Assembly (NCBI RefSeq): GCF_000807775.2
Contig: NZ_CP047385.1
Span: 558,001 to 622,000, forward strand
DNA: 64,000 bases
Reading direction: 5' to 3'
Source of the DNA: Pandoraea fibrosis
GTDB lineage: Bacteria; Pseudomonadota; Gammaproteobacteria; Burkholderiales; Burkholderiaceae
Shown here: positions 16,614-25,846 of the stretch, in pieces
Numbering within the stretch: the first letter of the stretch is position 1
Layout of the letters: every line of letters starts with the position of its first letter
Made by a program: the position numbers and the translations under genes
Notes under the pieces: model-generated
What the model was told of the DNA's origin: nothing
The model's database searches: none
Seen by the model: the letters and a program-made list of their open reading frames with translations, nothing else

Positions 16614-17576
16614 TCACCGCGTGATGCCCAGCCCCAACGCCTGACGAATCACCTCGACCTGCCGGGCAATGGGTGCGGGCACGTCGACGTCGCCGGCCAG
16701 CACGGCTTCAATCCAACGGGCCGTGGCGGGGGCATCGGACGCGGGCAGTGTCGGCGGTATGCCCGTCGCGCCTTCCTCTGCGGATTGCCACAACCGATAC
16801 ACCCCATCCGAGAACCCGTCGATTGCGGTCTGGCGGCGGGCATCGGCGACCGGTTCGCCTTCCGTGCCGCGAGCCAGCAGCACACCGGGCGCCGGGCTGT
16901 TGGCGGCGTCGGCGAACATTTCGCCAAGCGTTTCCCGGTATTCGGGGTGCGTGTAGTTCACGAGCCGCAGTGCCGGCCCGGCAAACGGTTGCAACAGCTT
17001 CACTACCGTATGGCCCGAGTTGCGCACGCCCAGCGCGGCACGCATCTCCAGTAGCCGCTCCAGTGCGGGCGAGAGCGCGGCAATCGGCAGATAGGCGACG
17101 CGACGGGTTCGCAGTGCTGCCTCGGCCTCGGTGGCCGACTGGCAGGCGGCGTGGCCCAATGCTGCAAAGATCGCCTGTGTGCCGACGCGATTCGCGCCGC
17201 TGTGATGCTGGCCATGCACCAGCGTCGGAATGCCTTCGCGGGCGAGCAGCAACGCCAGCAGCGGCGTGAGATTCGGTTGCTTGCGCGCGCCGTTGTAGCT
17301 GGGGAGCAGGACGGGCGGCGGCGCGTCGGCCGGTGCGGCGAGCGGCGTGAAGGTCGCGTGCGCGGCGTCGAGCATCGCGCGCAGTTCGACAGGCGTTTCG
17401 CCCTTGATGCGATAGGCGATCAGCACCCCGCCCAGTTCGGCCGGTGCCACCCGATCGGCGAGGATGGCGTCGAACAGGGTGCGCGTCTCGTCGGCGTTGA
17501 GCGGCCGTGCGCCTTTCGCCCCTCGGGCGATGGTTTTGAGCAACGGCGCGCAGGCAAAAGGAGGGGCAGAGGTCAT
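16614..17576 (-). CDS. ybiB: YbiB-family DNA-binding protein (TrpD2-like)
   Basis: 320 residues with the fold of anthranilate phosphoribosyltransferase: an N-terminal helical domain ('LNADETRTLFDAILADRVAP') and a nucleotide-binding part with 'LLPSYNGARKQPNLTPLLAL' and 'HSGANRVGTQAIFAALG', where TrpD enzymes have a glycine-rich PRPP loop. The catalytic GTGGD motif of TrpD is absent, and the closest known family is YbiB/TrpD2, which binds DNA and was linked to the LexA regulon in E. coli. Stand-alone gene, divergent from maiA. Start ATG at 17576. Confidence 0.82.
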   Translation of the reverse strand: MTSAPPFACAPLLKTIARGAKGARPLNADETRTLFDAILADRVAPAELGGVLIAYRIKGETPVELRAMLDAAHATFTPLAAPADAPPPVLLPSYNGARKQPNLTPLLALLLAREGIPTLVHGQHHSGANRVGTQAIFAALGHAACQSATEAEAALRTRRVAYLPIAALSPALERLLEMRAALGVRNSGHTVVKLLQPFAGPALRLVNYTHPEYRETLGEMFADAANSPAPGVLLARGTEGEPVADARRQTAIDGFSDGVYRLWQSAEEGATGIPPTLPASDAPATARWIEAVLAGDVDVPAPIARQVEVIRQALGLGITR

Positions 17577-17728
17577 GACACTCGGGATGGGGATTCGTAT
17601 CCGTTCATCATACGCAATCGGGTGTCCTCGGGGCCAGCGCTTGAAGTACCATCTTGTGTTCGGACGCGAGCGTCACAAGCCGTCTCGCCGCCTGCGCGTC
17701 TTCCCCCATTCCGATTTCGAGGTTTGTC

Positions 17729-18385
17729 ATGTCCACGCTGTACAGCTATTTCCGCAGTTCCGCCGCGTATCGTGTGCGGATCGCCCTGAATTTGAAGGGA
17801 CTCGATTACGACACCGCACCCGTGCATCTGGTGCGTGACGGCGGCGAACAGCTCAAACCGGCGTACCGCGCGCTCAACGTGAATGGACTGGTGCCAACGT
17901 TCATCGACGGCGACGCGAACATTCACCAGTCGCTTGCCATCATCGAGTATCTGGAAGACGTGCATCCGACGCCCGCGCTCCTGCCGGCCGACCCGGTGGC
18001 GCGCGCTCAGGTGCGGGCACTGGCGCTGGACATTGCCGCCGACATCCACCCGATCGACAACCTGCGGGTGCTGCGTTACCTCAAGCACGATCTGGGCGTG
18101 AGCGAGGCGCAGAAGAACGCCTGGTACGTTCACTGGATCGTCGAGGGGTTCACGGCGCTGGAAGCGCGGCTGGCGTCGCAATCTTCGCAATCGTCGCCGG
18201 GCAAATTCGTCTTCGGCGACACGCCGACGTTGGCGGATTGCTGCCTCGTGCCGCAGGTCTACAACGCGAACCGCTTCAACGTGGACATGACGCCGTTCCC
18301 GCGCATTGCCGCCGTGAACGCTCACTGCCAGACGCTCGACGCCTTCCGTCGCGCCGCACCCGAAGCGCAACCCGACGCCGAGTAA
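17729..18385 (+). CDS. maiA: Maleylacetoacetate isomerase (zeta-class GST)
   Basis: 218 residues. Thioredoxin-like N-terminal domain begins 'MSTLYSYFRSSAAYRVRIAL' with the zeta-class active site 'SSAAYRVRIALNLKG', then 'QSLAIIEYLE' of the glutathione site; the helical C-terminal domain has 'DIHPIDNLRVLRYL' and 'GDTPTLADCCLVPQVYNANR'. It isomerises maleylacetoacetate to fumarylacetoacetate in tyrosine and homogentisate breakdown, though no other gene of that path is in the window. ATG at 17729 is preferred to earlier starts: it begins the domain and has GAGG at about 17719. Confidence 0.92.
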   Translation: MSTLYSYFRSSAAYRVRIALNLKGLDYDTAPVHLVRDGGEQLKPAYRALNVNGLVPTFIDGDANIHQSLAIIEYLEDVHPTPALLPADPVARAQVRALALDIAADIHPIDNLRVLRYLKHDLGVSEAQKNAWYVHWIVEGFTALEARLASQSSQSSPGKFVFGDTPTLADCCLVPQVYNANRFNVDMTPFPRIAAVNAHCQTLDAFRRAAPEAQPDAE

Positions 18386-18392
18386 ATCCGTC

Positions 18393-19019
18393 ATGGTCGA
18401 CCCGGCTTTCTGGCGGGGCATGGCGCTTGGCGCCAGCCTCATCATGGCGATTGGTGCGCAGAACGCGTTTGTGCTGCGGCAGGGCATTCTGAAGCGTCAC
18501 GTGGGCCTGGTGGTGGCCGTGTGCGCCGTCTGCGACATGGCGTTGATCGCGGCTGGCGTGGCCGGGATGGGCGGCCTCATTGCTGCCTATCCGAGCTTCC
18601 TCGCGGCGGTGACGTGGGGCGGTGCGGCGTTCCTGTTCTGGTATGGCCTGCGCGCGTGGCGTGCGGCGTTGCGTGGGGCGGGCGCGTTGCAGGCGGACGG
18701 TAGCCATGCCGCTACGCAGGAGATGACGTGGCAACGCGCGTTCGTCCTCGTGCTGATGCTCTCGTTGCTCAACCCGCACGTGTATCTCGATACGGTGATT
18801 CTGCTCGGCGGCATTGGCGCGCGCGAGGCGTCGCCCGGTAACGTGTGGTTCGCGGCGGGCGCGATGACCGCGTCCGTGCTGTGGTTCACGCTGCTGGGCT
18901 ACGGTGCACGCTTGCTCGCGCCGTTGTTCTCGCGGGCGCGAGCGTGGCAGATCCTCGACGGCATCGTCGGCATGATGATGTGGGGACTTTGCGCAGGGCT
19001 CGTCGCTCAGCAGTTGTAA
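18393..19019 (+). CDS. LysE/ArgO-family amino-acid exporter
   Basis: 208 residues with six expected membrane helices. The N-terminal 'GASLIMAIGAQNAFVLRQGI' and the later 'LVLMLSLLNPHVYLDTVILL' are the conserved blocks of the LysE/ArgO family (basic amino-acid efflux), as distinct from the RhtB branch. It starts 7 bases after the maiA stop and so is probably co-transcribed, although the two functions are not obviously linked. Substrate (arginine, lysine or other) not resolved from sequence. A terminator follows at 19067. Confidence 0.85.
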   Translation: MVDPAFWRGMALGASLIMAIGAQNAFVLRQGILKRHVGLVVAVCAVCDMALIAAGVAGMGGLIAAYPSFLAAVTWGGAAFLFWYGLRAWRAALRGAGALQADGSHAATQEMTWQRAFVLVLMLSLLNPHVYLDTVILLGGIGAREASPGNVWFAAGAMTASVLWFTLLGYGARLLAPLFSRARAWQILDGIVGMMMWGLCAGLVAQQL

Positions 19020-19066
19020 CGCATTGTTCGGCGATCCATTTCCGTCGCCTGACGTTCGCCCGGAAA

Positions 19067-19108
19067 AACAAACGGCCCGCCAATGGGAAATGGCGGGCCG
19101 TTTGTTTT
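19067..19108. terminator. Bidirectional terminator between LysE-type exporter and ftsY
   Basis: A 16-bp perfect stem AACAAACGGCCCGCCA (19067-19082) / TGGCGGGCCGTTTGTT (19091-19106) with an 8-base loop. A-rich before and T-rich after, so it serves both converging genes. Confidence 0.9.
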
Positions 19109-19143
19109 GTGGCGGGCGATGCGAAGCGTATGGCGGGAGGCGT

Positions 19144-20571
19144 TTATCCCAGCAAAGCGTCTGCGAATTCGCGTGCCGAGAACGGTTGCAGGTCTTCGAC
19201 CTTTTCGCCCACGCCGATGAAATACACGGGCACCGGACGCTGGCGCGCAATCGCGGCGAGAATGCCTCCCTTGGCAGTGCCATCGAGCTTGGTGACGATG
19301 AGGCCGGTGAGTTGCAGCGCGTCGTCGAATGCCTTGACTTGCGTGAGCGCGTTCTGCCCCGTATTGGCGTCGATCACGAGCAGCACCTCATGCGGTGCGC
19401 CGTCGGCAGCCTTGGCCAGCACGCGCTTGATCTTCTTCAATTCCTCCATCAGATGCAGTTGCGTCGGCAGACGACCGGCAGTGTCGGCCATCACGATGTC
19501 GATCTTGCGGGCGCGGGCGGCATTGACGGCGTCGAACACGACGGCGGCCGGGTCGCCGCTCTCCTGCGAGACGACGGCGACATTGTTGCGCTCGCCCCAG
19601 ATCGTCAATTGCTCGCGGGCGGCTGCGCGGAAGGTGTCGCCGGCGGCGAGCAACACGGACTGGTCATAGTGCTGGAAATGCTTGGCGAGCTTGCCGATGC
19701 TCGTCGTCTTTCCCGCGCCGTTCACGCCTGCGATCATGGCGACCATCGGCGCGTCGCGACCGAGCACGAGGCTCTGCTCCAGCGGTTGCAGCAGATCGAC
19801 CAGCAGGTCGTGAAGCGCGCGCTTGACCTGCTCGCCTTCGGTGAGTCGTTCGGACTTGACCTTCTTGCGCAGCGCCTCGATTAGGAACGTAGTGGCTTCG
19901 ACACCCGCGTCGCTCATCAGCAGTGCGCCTTCGAGTTCTTCGAACAGATTTTCGTCGACCTTCACGCCGACGAAAATGCCCGTGAGGCCTGCGCTCGTCT
20001 TCGACAGGCCGGCTTTCAGACGCGTGAGCCAGGAGCGCTTGGCAGCCGGTGCCGGGGCGGGGGCGGCGACGATCTCGCCGATGGCTTCGCCGTGCGAGTC
20101 CTTGACGACGACAGGCGCCGGCGCGACCGGCTCGATAGGCTCGACCGGCTCGACCGGCTCAGGCGCAATTTGCGGGGCAGGCGTGGCAACGACCGGTGTC
20201 GGCGCTTCGAACGCCGGGACATTCACCGAGGCCGGTTCGGAATGCGCCGAATTCTCGACGGGGTCGACGGGCGCACGCGGGGTCTCTGCCGGTGCAGCAG
20301 GCGTCTGCGGTGCGGTGACGACTGTAGCGGGAGCGCTCGGGGCCGTGGCGGCGGGTACAACGGGTTGCGGCGTAGCGACCGGGGCAGATGCGGCGGGCTG
20401 AGCCTGCGCGGCCTCGGCCTTCGGCGCAGGGCACTCGACAGGAGCACCCGACGATTCGGGCGGTTCCGGCAATTGTGCCGATTCGGCGGATGCCGGCGAT
20501 TCGGTCGATGCGGGACTCGTCTCGGCGGCCTTGTTACCGCCGGACTTGAAGCGCTTGAAGAAGCTGAACAT
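19144..20571 (-). CDS. ftsY: Signal recognition particle receptor FtsY
   Basis: 475 residues. The N-terminal 180 residues are an acidic, Ala/Pro-rich A domain of low complexity, including 'EPVEPVEPIEPVAP' (139-152), encoded by a 9-bp tandem repeat at 20124-20159. The NG GTPase domain follows: '[10 protein letters not shown]' (282-291), 'DTAGRLPTQ' and 'TKLDGTAKGG'. FtsY docks ribosome-SRP complexes on the inner membrane by paired GTP hydrolysis with Ffh. Start at 'MFSFFKRFK' (20571), which supplies the membrane-binding basic N-terminus; longer upstream frames are rejected. Confidence 0.96.
   Translation of the reverse strand: MFSFFKRFKSGGNKAAETSPASTESPASAESAQLPEPPESSGAPVECPAPKAEAAQAQPAASAPVATPQPVVPAATAPSAPATVVTAPQTPAAPAETPRAPVDPVENSAHSEPASVNVPAFEAPTPVVATPAPQIAPEPVEPVEPIEPVAPAPVVVKDSHGEAIGEIVAAPAPAPAAKRSWLTRLKAGLSKTSAGLTGIFVGVKVDENLFEELEGALLMSDAGVEATTFLIEALRKKVKSERLTEGEQVKRALHDLLVDLLQPLEQSLVLGRDAPMVAMIAGVNGAGKTTSIGKLAKHFQHYDQSVLLAAGDTFRAAAREQLTIWGERNNVAVVSQESGDPAAVVFDAVNAARARKIDIVMADTAGRLPTQLHLMEELKKIKRVLAKAADGAPHEVLLVIDANTGQNALTQVKAFDDALQLTGLIVTKLDGTAKGGILAAIARQRPVPVYFIGVGEKVEDLQPFSAREFADALLG
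20124..20159. repeat. 9-bp tandem repeat inside ftsY
   Basis: Four copies of CGACCGGCT (second copy CGATAGGCT) in phase with the reading frame, each coding for three residues of the EPV/EPI run in the FtsY A domain. Copy number may vary between strains by slippage without breaking the frame. Confidence 0.85.
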
Positions 20572-20742
20572 GGGGTGAAGAACTCGACGTGGGGGCGCGC
20601 GGTCGGCGTGCGTCTGTGATTTGTCTTGCCATTCGCACCGGACAAAACACCCTACAATGGGCGAGTCGTTGTTTCCGACGCGGGAAATGCGACGTATTTT
20701 ATCAGACGCGTATCGACGTCCATGACGGGCGAAAGGGGATCC

Positions 20743-22161
20743 ATGACGGGAACCATGCGCTGGCGACGTGCCTTGGTCGGACTGACCTTGGCCGGTGTGA
20801 TGAGCCTGAGCCATGCTGCGGACACCACCGGCAGCAAAACAACGGACAACACTTCGGAATTTACGCTATCGAACGGCCTGCGGCTGATCGTGCGCGAAGA
20901 CCATCGGGCACCGACGGTCGCCCACGTGGTCTGGTATCGCGCCGGCTCGCTCGACGAGTTCAATGGCACGACGGGGGTGGCCCACGCGCTCGAACACATG
21001 ATGTTCAAGGGCACCAAAACGGTCGGACCGGGACAATTCTCCCGTCAGGTCGCCGCCCTTGGCGGTCGCGAGAATGCGTTCACCAGCAAGGATTACACGG
21101 GCTACTTCGAGCAGACGGAGAAGTCGCGTCTGCCGGAGATGATGCGTCTCGAGGCCGACCGCATGGCCAACCTCACGCTCACGGCCGACGAGTTCGCCAA
21201 AGAGATTCAGGTGGTCATGGAGGAGCGCCGTCTGCGCACGGACGACCAGCCACGCGCATTGCTCTACGAACAACTGATGGCCACGGCGCTCGTGGCCAAT
21301 CCCTATCGCCGCCCGATCGTCGGCTGGATGGACGATTTGCAGCACATGACGGTTCAGGACACGCGCGATTGGTACGAGCGTTGGTACGCACCGAACAATG
21401 CCGTGGTGGTCGTGAGCGGCGATGTGGACCCGGCGCAGGTCAAGCAACTTGCCGAGAAGTACTACGGCCCGCTCAAGCAGCGTGCGTTGCCTGAGCGCCG
21501 TCCTCAGAACGAGCCGGCGCAACTGGGCGTGCGGCGGATCTTCGTAAAGGCGCCTGCCGAGAATCCGAACGTGATGCTCGCATGGCGCGCGCCGCGCCTG
21601 ACCGATGTCGAGAAGGATGACGACGTCTATGCGCTGCAAGTGCTCGCCGCTGTGCTCGATGGCTATGGCAATGCGCGTCTGACGAGTCGTCTGGTGCGCG
21701 AGCAACGCATCGCCAACGACGTGGGCGCCGGTTACGACGGTGTGGGCCGTGGCCCGCAGTTCTTCATTCTGGACGGCACGCCGGCACAGGGCAAGACGCC
21801 GGAGCAGATCGAGAAGGCGTTGCGTGCGCAAGTGGCCGATATCGCTGCACATGGTGTGACGCAGGCTGAACTGGCGCGCGTGAAGGCGCAGGTGGTGGCT
21901 TCGCAGATCTACAAGCGCGACTCGGTGTTCGGTCAGGCGATGGAAATTGGCCTGAACGAAATGTCGGGAATCTCGTGGCGCAAGATCGATCGCATGCTCG
22001 AAAAGGTGAAGGCAGTGACGCCTGCACAGGTGCAGGCGGTGGCGGGCAAGTACTTTGGCGACGAGTCCCTGACCGTGGCAACGCTGGTGCCGCAGCCGAT
22101 CGACGAAGCGACACGCAAGCGCCGCGCCCAAGGGGCGGAAGACCTGAAGACCATGCGCTGA
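20743..22161 (+). CDS. M16-family zinc metallopeptidase (catalytic partner)
   Basis: 472 residues. A signal peptide ('ALVGLTLAGVMSLSHAA') precedes a pitrilysin fold with the inverted zinc motif H81-x-x-E84-H85 in 'VAHALEHMMFKGT', followed by the 'GGRENAFTSKDYTGYFE' block and a second M16 domain with 'NEMSGISWRKIDRMLEKVKA'. Presumed periplasmic processing peptidase; substrate unknown. ATG at 20743 is chosen because AAGGGG is at 20733-20738; ATG at 20722 is possible. The companion gene at 22175 begins 13 bases downstream, a common paired arrangement. Confidence 0.9.
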   Translation: MTGTMRWRRALVGLTLAGVMSLSHAADTTGSKTTDNTSEFTLSNGLRLIVREDHRAPTVAHVVWYRAGSLDEFNGTTGVAHALEHMMFKGTKTVGPGQFSRQVAALGGRENAFTSKDYTGYFEQTEKSRLPEMMRLEADRMANLTLTADEFAKEIQVVMEERRLRTDDQPRALLYEQLMATALVANPYRRPIVGWMDDLQHMTVQDTRDWYERWYAPNNAVVVVSGDVDPAQVKQLAEKYYGPLKQRALPERRPQNEPAQLGVRRIFVKAPAENPNVMLAWRAPRLTDVEKDDDVYALQVLAAVLDGYGNARLTSRLVREQRIANDVGAGYDGVGRGPQFFILDGTPAQGKTPEQIEKALRAQVADIAAHGVTQAELARVKAQVVASQIYKRDSVFGQAMEIGLNEMSGISWRKIDRMLEKVKAVTPAQVQAVAGKYFGDESLTVATLVPQPIDEATRKRRAQGAEDLKTMR

Positions 22162-22174
22162 GAGAGGCCACACG

Positions 22175-23614
22175 ATGATGAAAATTTCCGCACTGTTGCG
22201 TGCGTTCTCCGTGCCTGCGCGCACGGGCCTTCTGGCGAGTGTTGCCGCAGGTGCGCTGGTAGCGCTCATGCCGCTGAGCGCCTCGGCGGCGCTGCCGATC
22301 CAGCGCTGGGTCTCGCCGTCGGGTGCCAAGGTGCTGTTGGTCGAGAGCCGTTCGATTCCGATGATCGACGTGAACATCGATTTCGATGCGGGCAGCCGCT
22401 ACGATCCGCCAGGCAAGTCCGGGCTGGCGTTGTTCACGGCCGGTCTGCTCGACTCCGGAGCGTCTGCGGCAGGCGGGCAGCCGGCGTTGACGGAAGCGCA
22501 GATTGCCGACCGCTTTGCCGACGTCGGGGCGATGGCGTCGACGAGCGCCGGGCGCGACGCCGCGACCGTCACCATGCGCACGCTGTCCTCGGCGGCTGAG
22601 CGTGACGCCGCCGTGAGCACCCTGGCGCAGTTCCTGCAACATCCGACGTTCCCCGATGTCGTGCTCAAGCGCGAAGCGGCGCGGCTGGCTTCGGCCATTG
22701 CCGAGGCCGACACGAAGCCCGAGGCGATTGCCGAGAAGGCGTTTCGTAGCGCCGTCTACGGTAGCCACCCCTATGGCGTGAGCCCGACGGTGGCCAGCGT
22801 CAAGGCGGTGAGGCGCGACGATCTGGTGCGTTTCTATCGCGATATGTACAGCCCGAAGCGCGCGGTCGTGACGATCGTGGGCGATATTGATCGTGCGCAG
22901 GCGGAGAAGCTCGTCGCCTCGCTGATCGATGCGATGCCGGCCGGTGTGACGCCGCCCGCCATGCCGCCGGTGGCGGCGCTGCGCAGCGCCGTGCAGATCG
23001 ATCTGCCCCACCCCGCCGAGCAGGCGCATATCGTGACCGGGCAGGCATCGGTGGCCCGCAGCGATCCCGACTATTTCCCGTTGCTCGTGGGGAACTACGT
23101 GCTGGGCGGTGGCGGCTTCGTCTCGCGGCTGACGGCGGAAGTTCGCGAGAAGCGCGGTCTGACTTACGGCGTGTCGAGCGGTTTCGCCCCGCAGTTGCAG
23201 GAAGGGCCGTTCGAGATCAGTTTGCAGACGCGTCGTGAGCAGGCCCCCGAGGCGCTCAAGGTCGTGCGTGAGACGCTCGCCAAGTTCGTGCAGGACGGGC
23301 CGACCGACGCGGAGATGCAGGCCGCGAAGGACAACCTGACCAACGGTTTCCCGCTGCGCCTCGACAGCAACCGCAAGCTGCTGGCGAACGTTGCTGCCAT
23401 CGGTTTCTACAACCTGCCGCTGGACTACCTCGATACGTGGACCGACAAGGTCGAGGCCGTCACCGCGGCGCAGGTGCGCGATGCCTTCGTGCGTCACGTG
23501 CAGCCGGAGCGGCTTGTCACGGTTGTCGTCGGTCCGAGCGATGTCTTCGGTGCGGCCAGTGCCGGGGCCGCCGCGCCGAGCGGCAAAGCCGATGCGGCCA
23601 AGTCGGCGAAATAG
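22175..23614 (+). CDS. M16-family peptidase-like protein lacking the zinc motif
   Basis: 479 residues with a signal peptide ending 'MPLSASAALP' and two M16 domains. At the place of HxxEH it reads 'GLALFTAGLLDSGA', so it has no zinc ligands and is probably inactive on its own. It does retain the C-terminal 'GGFVSRLTAEVREKRGLTYG' block that M16 partners use to shape the active chamber. In the family such proteins form heterodimers with an active subunit, here the gene just upstream. It is followed by a hairpin at 23627 and a terminator at 23709. Confidence 0.9.
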   Translation: MMKISALLRAFSVPARTGLLASVAAGALVALMPLSASAALPIQRWVSPSGAKVLLVESRSIPMIDVNIDFDAGSRYDPPGKSGLALFTAGLLDSGASAAGGQPALTEAQIADRFADVGAMASTSAGRDAATVTMRTLSSAAERDAAVSTLAQFLQHPTFPDVVLKREAARLASAIAEADTKPEAIAEKAFRSAVYGSHPYGVSPTVASVKAVRRDDLVRFYRDMYSPKRAVVTIVGDIDRAQAEKLVASLIDAMPAGVTPPAMPPVAALRSAVQIDLPHPAEQAHIVTGQASVARSDPDYFPLLVGNYVLGGGGFVSRLTAEVREKRGLTYGVSSGFAPQLQEGPFEISLQTRREQAPEALKVVRETLAKFVQDGPTDAEMQAAKDNLTNGFPLRLDSNRKLLANVAAIGFYNLPLDYLDTWTDKVEAVTAAQVRDAFVRHVQPERLVTVVVGPSDVFGAASAGAAAPSGKADAAKSAK

Positions 23615-23626
23615 TGGGCACGAGTC

Positions 23627-23656
23627 CGCATAGGTCGACGTGAGTCGACCTATGCG
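23627..23656. repeat. Perfect hairpin after the M16 pair, without T-run
   Basis: CGCATAGGTCGAC (23627-23639) / GTCGACCTATGCG (23644-23656), 13-bp stem with loop GTGA, starting 12 bases after the stop. There is no T-tract, so it may protect the mRNA end rather than terminate; a proper terminator lies 50 bases on. Confidence 0.8.
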
Positions 23657-23708
23657 ACGGATTGCGGCGCATTGCGTGACACGTCATGCGGTTGGCGCGA
23701 CGAATGAG

Positions 23709-23745
23709 AAACGGCACCGGTGTCATTCCCGGTGCCGTTTTTCTT
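23709..23745 (+). terminator. Rho-independent terminator of the M16 pair
   Basis: AAACGGCACCGG (23709-23720) / CCGGTGCCGTTT (23729-23740), 12-bp stem, 8-base loop, then TTCTT. Confidence 0.88.
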
Positions 23746-23780
23746 GGGTGACGATGCGTGCCCGGGGGACGCCGCACTGG

Positions 23781-24665
23781 CTACCGGAGAATCCGTCTGC
23801 GCAACAGCACCAGCGCGAGCGCGAATCCGACGACGGCATAGACGGCAAGTGCACCGGCGTGCAGCCACGGCAGCTCGACGGCACGCCCGAGCATGGCCGG
23901 ACGAATCAGCGCTACCGCGTGCGCGAGCGGTAACCACTCCGTCACATGACGCGCTGCTGCCGGGAGTTGCGACAAGGGGAAGAACACGCCGGAGAGCAGC
24001 AGCATGGGCGTCATCACGAGCGTTTGGTAGAACATGAAGAAGTCGTAGCTCGGTGCGAGCGCCGTCATCACCATCGCCAGACTCGCGAACGCCAGACCCG
24101 CGAGCAACACTGCGGGCAGCACTACAGGCAGGCTGTCGAGGCGTGCGTAGCCGAGCACACTGGCCACCAGCAGAATGGCGAGGCCCGAGAGCACCGCCTT
24201 GCTGGCTGCCCACACGACTTCGCCGAGTGCCACGTCGCCCAACGTGAGCGGCGTGTGCATCAGCGCCTCCCAGGTGCGCTGCACGTGCATGCGCGAGAAG
24301 CCGGAGTACATCGACTCGAAGCTCGCGGAGAACATCACGCTGGACCCGACGGTGCCCGCCGCGAGAAACGCGATGTACGAGGTGCCGTCGACTTCGCCGA
24401 CCATCATCCCAAGGCCGAAGCCCAGCCCAAAGAGGTAAATCATCGGGTCGGCCAGATTGCCGAACATCGATGCGATGGCGAGCTTGCGCCACACGAGGAA
24501 GTTGCGTCGCCAGACGCCTGTCCACGGCGTGATGCCCGGGAGGTAGCGGGGCGCGTCGGGAGGGCGTGCGTGCGATGTGCCGGGATGAGGTGCCCTTGCC
24601 GCAGCGGCGGCGGTGCCTTCCGCGTGGGGGGCGCTGCCGGGATCGTGTCGATCGTGCTCAGTCAT
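23781..24665 (-). CDS. ABC-2 type permease, NodJ-like
   Basis: 294 residues. After a poorly conserved 50-residue start come six membrane helices of an ABC-2 permease, with NodJ-type sequences '[20 protein letters not shown]', '[20 protein letters not shown]', '[20 protein letters not shown]' and '[19 protein letters not shown]'. The ATG at 24665 overlaps the end of the ATPase gene by 8 bases, so the two form one exporter. Non-rhizobial NodIJ relatives are widespread in Burkholderiaceae; their substrate is not known, and nothing here suggests nodulation. Confidence 0.85.
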   Translation of the reverse strand: MTEHDRHDPGSAPHAEGTAAAAARAPHPGTSHARPPDAPRYLPGITPWTGVWRRNFLVWRKLAIASMFGNLADPMIYLFGLGFGLGMMVGEVDGTSYIAFLAAGTVGSSVMFSASFESMYSGFSRMHVQRTWEALMHTPLTLGDVALGEVVWAASKAVLSGLAILLVASVLGYARLDSLPVVLPAVLLAGLAFASLAMVMTALAPSYDFFMFYQTLVMTPMLLLSGVFFPLSQLPAAARHVTEWLPLAHAVALIRPAMLGRAVELPWLHAGALAVYAVVGFALALVLLRRRILR

Positions 24666-25575
24666 CGCGCATCTCCCGTCCCGTGAGTTTGAGGAAGACG
24701 TCCTCCAGATTCGCGCGCCGATGCAGATAGCGCACACCGGGCTGGTCCTGAAGCGCGCTTACGACCGGGGCGGCGTCGCGCACATAGCAGAAGTGGGTCT
24801 CGCCACTGGTCTCGAGGCGTTCGGCGAGCGGCGCCAACCGGGCGAGCAACGCCTGGGGAACGTCACCGAACACTTCCACAACGTCGCAGCCGATTTCCCG
24901 GGCAACCAGCTCGGGCGGTGTGCCTTCGGCAATCTTGCGGCCGTTGTCGATCACGCACAGACGATGGCACAAGCGCTCGGCTTCTTCCATGAAGTGTGTC
25001 GTGAGCAGAATCGTCTTGCCCTCGTTCATCAGTGATTTGAGCCGCTCCCAGATCAGATGCCGGGCTTGCGGGTCGAGGCCGGTGGTCGGCTCGTCGAGAA
25101 CCAGCAGATCCGGATTGTTGACGAGGGCGCGGGCAAGGGTGAGGCGTCGCTTCATGCCCCCCGAGAGCTGGCTCACGCGGGCGTCGGCTTTCGATTCGAG
25201 ACGGGCGAATGCGAGCAGGGCGGGCACGCGCTCGCGAAGCTCGGCGCGGGAGAGTCCGAAATAGCGGCCGAAGACGGCGAGATTCTCGCGCACGGTGAAG
25301 TCGGGGTCCAGATTGTCGAATTGCGGCACGACCCCGACACGGCGCCGCGCCTCGGGCGCCAGTCGCGGCACGGACATGCCGCCAAGGTGGATCTCGCCAG
25401 CGTCGGGAGTGACCAGACCTAGCAGCATGCGCAGGGTGGTGGTCTTGCCCGCCCCGTTCGGCCCCAGCAGACCGAAACACTCGCCCGGCGCCACGCGCAG
25501 CGAGAGGCGATCGACGACAGGGCGGCCGTCATAGGCCTTGCATAGCTCGGTTACCTCGATAGCGGCATCGGTCAT
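24658..25575 (-). CDS. ABC transporter ATP-binding protein, NodI-like
   Basis: 305 residues. Walker A '[20 protein letters not shown]', Q-loop '[19 protein letters not shown]', signature '[18 protein letters not shown]', Walker B '[13 protein letters not shown]' and H-loop '[19 protein letters not shown]' are intact. The '[20 protein letters not shown]' stretch and the '[19 protein letters not shown]' sequence are typical of NodI and its drug-exporter relatives. It pairs with the permease at 23781, whose start lies inside its end. Confidence 0.88.
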   Translation of the reverse strand: MTDAAIEVTELCKAYDGRPVVDRLSLRVAPGECFGLLGPNGAGKTTTLRMLLGLVTPDAGEIHLGGMSVPRLAPEARRRVGVVPQFDNLDPDFTVRENLAVFGRYFGLSRAELRERVPALLAFARLESKADARVSQLSGGMKRRLTLARALVNNPDLLVLDEPTTGLDPQARHLIWERLKSLMNEGKTILLTTHFMEEAERLCHRLCVIDNGRKIAEGTPPELVAREIGCDVVEVFGDVPQALLARLAPLAERLETSGETHFCYVRDAAPVVSALQDQPGVRYLHRRANLEDVFLKLTGREMRDD

Positions 25576-25846
25576 GGCGAGTCGGGCGGTCTCCTGTCAA
25601 TCCGCGGGGGCGTGCGCCGTGCGGCATCTGCGCATTGTCGGACAACGACCCACGCGCGTTCGCACATTGCCTTACGGATTGCGTGTCCTTATAAGGTGGG
25701 GATTGCGGGCGATGTGGTATGTTTCGCCTCAACAATGTAGCGTGATTTGTCATGATTTTGGATTCCTGGCGTGTGCAGCAGCGCGCGCGAACTCACTTTT
25801 TCCCCGGCGACGGGGCATTCGGCAAGGCTGTGTCGCGGAGGACGGT

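Noticed and set aside
23781..25575. Evidence for a nodulation island
   Set aside because: The NodIJ-like pair has no nod genes, insertion sequences or composition change nearby; it is an ordinary chromosomal exporter in this family.
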